NCBI GenBank assembly: GCA_016234485.1
Contig: JACRBL010000023.1
Coordinates: forward strand, 40,948 to 104,947
From: Chloroflexota bacterium
GTDB taxonomy: Bacteria; Chloroflexota; Anaerolineae; Anaerolineales; Villigracilaceae
DNA: 64,000 nt
Reading direction: 5' to 3'
Below the pieces are notes generated by a model. The model did no database searches and was not told where the DNA came from. It saw only the letters and a program-made list of their open reading frames with translations. Positions within the stretch are counted from its first letter, which is position 1, and each line of letters opens with the position of its first letter. Made by a program: the position numbers and the translations under genes. This document shows, piece by piece, positions 60,353-64,000 of this stretch.

Positions 60353-60509
60353 GGATTGAAGCGGATAAGCGGATGAAAGTCTCCAGGAGGGGAAGTCACC
60401 CCATCCGTTTACACAGCGCCCGCGGTTCTGTGCAGGTGTCCGCGTCGCGAAGCCATCCGCTGACCATTGCTTGCCTTTTACCCTTGACACTGCTGTTTAT
60501 CGGTGGGCG
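60353..60509. repeat. 157-bp direct repeat, copy A
   Basis: Nearly identical to 61808-61964 (about five mismatches). ATGGTCAGCGGAT (60344-60356) and ATCCGCTGACCAT (60455-60467) form 13-bp inverted ends in this copy only. No gene is seen in the surrounding 60206-60609 gap apart from this repeat. Confidence 0.85.
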
Positions 60510-60609
60510 GTTTTGTTTTGCAAGACTCAATAACTAAAAACTATAACGCCGCCGACGCAATAAAGCTAATTTGCCGTTGCGATTCCTTTCCAAATAACCC
60601 GGGCGGCAG

Positions 60610-61197
60610 TTAGCGGGTGTACGTCATGTTCACCTTCACCTGCCCGGTGGCCGAGTTAATCATGATCTGGATGTTCTGCCCCGCGGCGTTGTGGAAATGC
60701 AGGGTCACGCTGAAACTGTTTTCGAATGTCAGGCTCAAGTCGTAGACCCATTCGTGCTTGGGCATTTCATCGAGATAATATTGTTTCGTGTCGGGCACAG
60801 ATGCGGGGGAGGTGTATAGGATCACGCCGGGGATCACCTGCACATCTGTGGCGCCCGCCATGATGGGAATGTTCTCCGGCGCGGAGCCAAATCCTGGCGG
60901 GATGGCCGACCCCACGAAGCCTGGCGGTGTGACGTTGTACGCCCCGCTGGTCGCGACTTGGGTGGCATAGGCGATCGTGGTCAGGACGATGTCGTTCGAC
61001 CCGGCGGCGGTCACCGCGGCGATGGCGGTCTGCTCGATGCTCTGGCCGTTCGCGGCGGACGAGGCGATCAGGTTCGCCACCGCGGTCTGTGTGACCGCGA
61101 ACGGATCCGCTTTGGGTGTGAACGCGCTACAAGCCAGTGCCAGAAACGAGAACACCAAAAGGAAATACAGCAGAAAACGAACCGGTTTGAATTTCAT
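60610..61197 (-). CDS. Lipoprotein of unknown function
   Basis: Protein of 195 aa. A signal peptide ends in the lipobox LALACSAF (Cys near 23). A small-residue, Ala/Thr-rich helix (TQTAVANLIASSAANGQSIEQTAIAAVTAAGS) follows, then a C-terminal domain (LDEMPKHEWVYDLSLTFENSF, VTLHFHNAAGQNIQIMI). No family recognised. It lies between the two 157-bp repeats. Confidence 0.7.
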   Translation of the reverse strand: MKFKPVRFLLYFLLVFSFLALACSAFTPKADPFAVTQTAVANLIASSAANGQSIEQTAIAAVTAAGSNDIVLTTIAYATQVATSGAYNVTPPGFVGSAIPPGFGSAPENIPIMAGATDVQVIPGVILYTSPASVPDTKQYYLDEMPKHEWVYDLSLTFENSFSVTLHFHNAAGQNIQIMINSATGQVKVNMTYTR

Positions 61198-61284
61198 GTT
61201 GTTCCTCTAATGGCTGAATTTGAGCGCATTATGCCACTAAATTACAAAATGGGTATGACGTTATATGGCAATATGTCTATTGTG

Positions 61285-61806
61285 TCAGCATTGTGCTAAT
61301 TGCGCAAGGAAACGCCCAACGAGACTGTCGAAAAACCGAATTTGGGGAGAGCCTTCCTCGTCCAATGTCCCACCTGGGGACCAAATTCTCGCGTTGCAGG
61401 GGTTTCGCTCCGACAGGTGATCGGCAAAGCGCGGATCGCGTGTGCGGTATTGGATGTCTGGGATGTAGGCATCGATCTTTTCATCCCGACAGACAGTCAG
61501 GCTGTTGAGCGAGTGATAGTTGGGATCGGTGGTCAGTTGCCTGCCTTGGAAATAGGTTTCATCTTTTCCGATGGCGACGACGTTTTTTTTTGCACCCTCC
61601 ACCATCGGCTTGAGATTTTCGTGATCCTGGCTGCTGAACGCTTCCGCAGCGAGAATGACCTGATGCTTGGAATCGACCAGCGCCTGGGCGTTGTAGCCCT
61701 GCACGACGCCGTGAGACGTGGGCATCTTGACCGATTCATTATCCACCGCATTGCTCTGGATTTCTTTCCCCTCACTATAAACCCGAAGCCAGAAAAATGC
61801 TTGCGA
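61285..61806 (-). pseudogene. IS1182-like transposase fragment
   Basis: Internal piece of a DDE transposase: HGVVQGYNAQALVDSKHQVILAAEA, HENLKPMVEGAKK, then YHSLNSLTVCRDEKIDAYIPD and YRTRDPRFA. These match the central/catalytic part of IS1182/IS5-like transposases. The N-terminal domain is absent because the coding match starts exactly at the border of repeat copy B, and after RDPRFA the frame is unrelated. It is not functional. Confidence 0.8.
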
Positions 61807-61807
61807 T

Positions 61808-61964
61808 GGATTGAAGCGGATAAGCGGATGAAAGTCGCCAGGACGGGAAATCACCCCATCCGTTTACACAGCGCCCGCGGTTCTGTGCAGGTGTCCGCTT
61901 CGCGAAGCCATCCGCTGACCATTGCTTGCCTTTTACCCTTGACACTGCTGTTTATCGGTGGGCG
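61808..61964. repeat. 157-bp direct repeat, copy B
   Basis: Second copy, same orientation as 60353-60509. It abuts the truncated 5' end of the transposase fragment and lacks the left inverted end of copy A. Confidence 0.85.
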
Positions 61965-61985
61965 TTTTTCTGAATAACCATACAT

Positions 61986-63278
61986 CTATTTTATTAGTGT
62001 ATATGTTTTTAGCCAACAATCTACGAGTAGTGTAGAATCTCCATACGCATATCTTTCTTCGTATCCATTCAAATTAAACACAATAGTGTATACATGCTTG
62101 CTTACGCTGTCGGTGTCGTGTATTTTACCTTTAACTAATTCGTATATATTTGTTGATATTTTAGTGTATTGCGAATCACGTATAGTAATCGTGTTTCCAG
62201 AAAAGGATATGGCTACATCAATATTGCCATTGCTTAATTCCATAATTGAACAATAAGATGTTTTTGTTGCTGTTTTTTGATAAGAATGTGTGCCACAATT
62301 TGCTTGTTCTTCGGGAGTCAGTTTAGTATCTGAGCAGGGCAGAGTATCCCCAATTGGGCTACTCGAGGATTTGAGTTTTATTTCCTCAATCACCCGTTTT
62401 TGCTTTTCGTAGGTTTGATTGGATGAACTTTGAATGGATTGCGCCGTATCAATAACTAACTTGCCACAATCGGCAACCGCCATCACATATTGTCTTTCTA
62501 CAATTTCGGAGCCACAGCCAATCACGCTTATGGTGCTATCGCCCACTTCAACCAAAAGTGGCGGTTCTTTCTCTGTTACTTGGAAGTATGTTGTGTAAAC
62601 AAAAATCCCACAACTTATGCCAAACAACAAACTGAGCGTCCCTCCCGATGCAATCGTTGCAGCACAGCTAAATGCGCCTAACGCTGTTGATGCAAATTGA
62701 ACCCAATCAAAATCTGTATTTTTTGTAGTCAATCTTACCATTGCCAAATGACCGCTATTTCCTGGACGATTTAGTGCAGACTCATTAATCTTGTAAATTT
62801 TTTGCCCATCAAATGGAATATTCGATTGCGTGGTGACTGTCCCATCGGGTGCAACAATCACGATATCAACGGTAGTATCTGTAAAGTTAAAGAACTCGAT
62901 TACATGACCTTCTGCTATTGCACGAACAGGTAATCCATTTTCAAAATAGAAAGCAATAGATCTTCCGTCAGGGGCTATGAAAATTGCCCCCGTCACATCC
63001 ACGATTTCTCCAGTTTCAGTCGTTTGTGTCATGGCAATGATCGTTTCTCTATTTTCAAATAAGGCAACCAATGCAAAATCGGGATTTTTAGTTTTAAGAA
63101 CAACGATAGGTGTATCCTGATTTGGTGGTGTTGAAGATGTGGAATCGGGCACTCCTTGAGCGGGCTGTTCTGGCGATTGAGAACTTGCAGAAGGTGTACT
63201 CAACGTTATGGTCATTCCGCTACAGGCAATGAGACAAATCGAGATCAAAATGCATAGGAATTTGGTGGAATTTTTCAT
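61986..63278 (-). CDS. Large lipoprotein of unknown function
   Basis: Protein of 430 aa starting at ATG 63278 behind AAAAAGGAAG; an in-frame ATG at 63341 lacks a site. The lipobox is CLIACSG (Cys near 19), followed by a Ser/Pro/Gln-rich linker. The mature part has PDGRSIAFYFENGLPVRAIAEG and VDIVIVAPDGTVTTQSNIP, suggesting beta structure, and a hydrophobic segment TIASGGTLSLLFGISCGIFVYTTYF near 210-240. The DNA is clearly more AT-rich than the rest of the window, suggesting transfer. No family recognised. Confidence 0.75.
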   Translation of the reverse strand: MKNSTKFLCILISICLIACSGMTITLSTPSASSQSPEQPAQGVPDSTSSTPPNQDTPIVVLKTKNPDFALVALFENRETIIAMTQTTETGEIVDVTGAIFIAPDGRSIAFYFENGLPVRAIAEGHVIEFFNFTDTTVDIVIVAPDGTVTTQSNIPFDGQKIYKINESALNRPGNSGHLAMVRLTTKNTDFDWVQFASTALGAFSCAATIASGGTLSLLFGISCGIFVYTTYFQVTEKEPPLLVEVGDSTISVIGCGSEIVERQYVMAVADCGKLVIDTAQSIQSSSNQTYEKQKRVIEEIKLKSSSSPIGDTLPCSDTKLTPEEQANCGTHSYQKTATKTSYCSIMELSNGNIDVAISFSGNTITIRDSQYTKISTNIYELVKGKIHDTDSVSKHVYTIVFNLNGYEERYAYGDSTLLVDCWLKTYTLIK

Positions 63279-63408
63279 TTCAAACTTCCTTTTTGCGGAG
63301 TGAAAGATATGCCAGCGCCCAACGGCTGGCGTTAGCCGCAAGTGGGTGGGACGCGGTCAAGGCTCGAAAGCGGAATCCTTCCGAGGCGTGGAAAAACAAG
63401 CGCTTATG

Positions 63409-63885
63409 CTATTCTGGAGGCAATAGCGGAGCAAGATCAATCACCTGACCATCCACGAAGCGAATACTATGCTGGGTTGCAGTTTCCAATACGGCGAAAA
63501 ATAATTCGAGTTGCGTAACATCACTGCCTGTCAAAGACGATACTGGCATGTTGAAAAATACAATAGGACTTTCATTATTGTTCTCGTCAAATACGACCAT
63601 TTTGCGGAAGTCCAGTTTGTTTAGCAAGTCTGCCGCACTTGCTTCTGTGCCGCGAAGTTCAACCTTAACCATAAGCGACTTATATCCTGATTGTAGGTTG
63701 AAACCCGTTACAACATTAGGGTTTTTCCATTCAACAACCAGTACCTGTACGGAGATTTCGTTAACAACAATTGGCTCATCAATTCCCAATATTGGAATTG
63801 GGGTGAGCGTAGGTGTGGGAGCAATCGTAGCCGTATTTTCAGGAGTGCTTGTAAGAGCGCGGAATGTGTCAATGATTTGAGACAA
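63409..63885 (-). CDS. DUF4352-like secreted domain, N-terminus possibly lost
   Basis: Frame of 158 aa opening from TTG at 63885 without a ribosome-binding site. It begins with a Thr/Pro linker (PENTATIAPTPTLTPIP) of the kind normally found after a signal peptide, then a beta domain with GYKSLMVKVELRGTE and FVDGQVIDLAPLL, as in DUF4352-like secreted proteins. No signal peptide is present. A good AAAGGAG site upstream (about 63942) leads to a ten-codon frame out of register, so a frameshift or truncation is likely. AT-rich like its downstream neighbour. Confidence 0.55.
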   Translation of the reverse strand: MSQIIDTFRALTSTPENTATIAPTPTLTPIPILGIDEPIVVNEISVQVLVVEWKNPNVVTGFNLQSGYKSLMVKVELRGTEASAADLLNKLDFRKMVVFDENNNESPIVFFNMPVSSLTGSDVTQLELFFAVLETATQHSIRFVDGQVIDLAPLLPPE

Positions 63886-63953
63886 CTGATTTGAAAGATT
63901 AGTGTAGATTCGGTGTGTATTTGTCGATCAAAAGCACTCCTTTCCAGCGGGAA

Positions 63954-64000
63954 GGCTGTGGATAAGTGGACGGGAGAGCGCCGCCCACTTACCCACAGCC
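63954..64000. repeat. Inverted repeat containing a DnaA-box sequence
   Basis: GGCTGTGGATAAGTGGACG and CGCCCACTTACCCACAGCC are 19-bp arms with two mismatches. The left arm contains TGTGGATAA (63957-63965), the perfect DnaA box TTATCCACA on the minus strand; the right arm has TTACCCACA, one base off. The element reaches the window end. Confidence 0.65.

Noticed and set aside
60233..60490. 85-codon minus-strand frame across repeat copy A.
   Set aside because: It lies wholly within repeat DNA and lacks a ribosome-binding site or domain.
63310..63340. Integron attC-like motifs (GCCCAAC, GTTGGGC, GTTAGCC) between the two AT-rich genes.
   Set aside because: The core-like sites are only a few bases apart and no matching distal site or long imperfect stem was found; it is more simply a short hairpin.

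Overview
The window reads as a chromosomal segment of a member of the Chloroflexota, most likely class Anaerolineae. This is inferred from overall character and not from a marker gene. The DNA is fairly GC-rich. Binding-protein lipoproteins carry Thr/Pro/Ala/Glu-rich linkers. There is a large beta-propeller sensor kinase and a choice-of-anchor Q beta-helix protein, and intergenic DNA is crowded with small palindromic repeats. The standard genetic code fits. No rRNA, tRNA or CRISPR array was seen.

Positions 1-12071 form a long minus-strand run. In transcription order it holds a dimethylglycine/sarcosine dehydrogenase-like flavoprotein, a choline-kinase-like phosphotransferase, a class II aldolase, a HisC-like aminotransferase, a HAD phosphatase, a NUDIX hydrolase, an isoprenylcysteine-methyltransferase-like membrane protein, an amino acid/choline-type permease, a glycerol-kinase-like FGGY kinase and a GlpA-like flavoprotein cut by the window edge. 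A four-CBS protein and a DeoR regulator diverge at 13.1 kb from face-to-face promoters. The plus strand then carries a second dimethylglycine-dehydrogenase-like protein, a PfkB-fold protein that lacks the catalytic Asp, a trimethylamine-methyltransferase (MttB) superfamily protein, a metallophosphoesterase, a second APC permease and a polyamine/iron-type ABC importer (24.1-28.0 kb). Together these genes suggest uptake and demethylation of N-methylated compounds feeding one-carbon and triose-phosphate metabolism. The substrate is not proven, and no corrinoid protein or activase is present in the window.

From 28 to 46 kb are a phosphate transporter with its DUF47 partner, a LuxR-type two-component system with a giant propeller sensor, a complete oligopeptide-type ABC transporter, PfpI and YjbQ proteins, and an OmpR-type two-component system. 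From 45.6 to 56.3 kb are a lytic transglycosylase and a membrane protein behind a promoter overlapped by a LexA-like palindrome, an arsR-arsM pair, oligoendopeptidase F, glmS beside the last codons of a second glmS, a toxin-antitoxin pair whose toxin has a nonsense codon, a ferritin-like/VIT1 fusion and an alpha/beta hydrolase.

The last 8 kb is accessory in character: secreted beta-helix and META-domain proteins, a GNAT, a DUF2200 protein, a 157-bp direct repeat, a truncated IS1182-like transposase, and two AT-richer genes for secreted proteins. At least five families of short palindromic repeats are scattered through the intergenic DNA. The most prominent is an 80-120-bp hairpin seen eight times, three of them with another palindrome nested inside.
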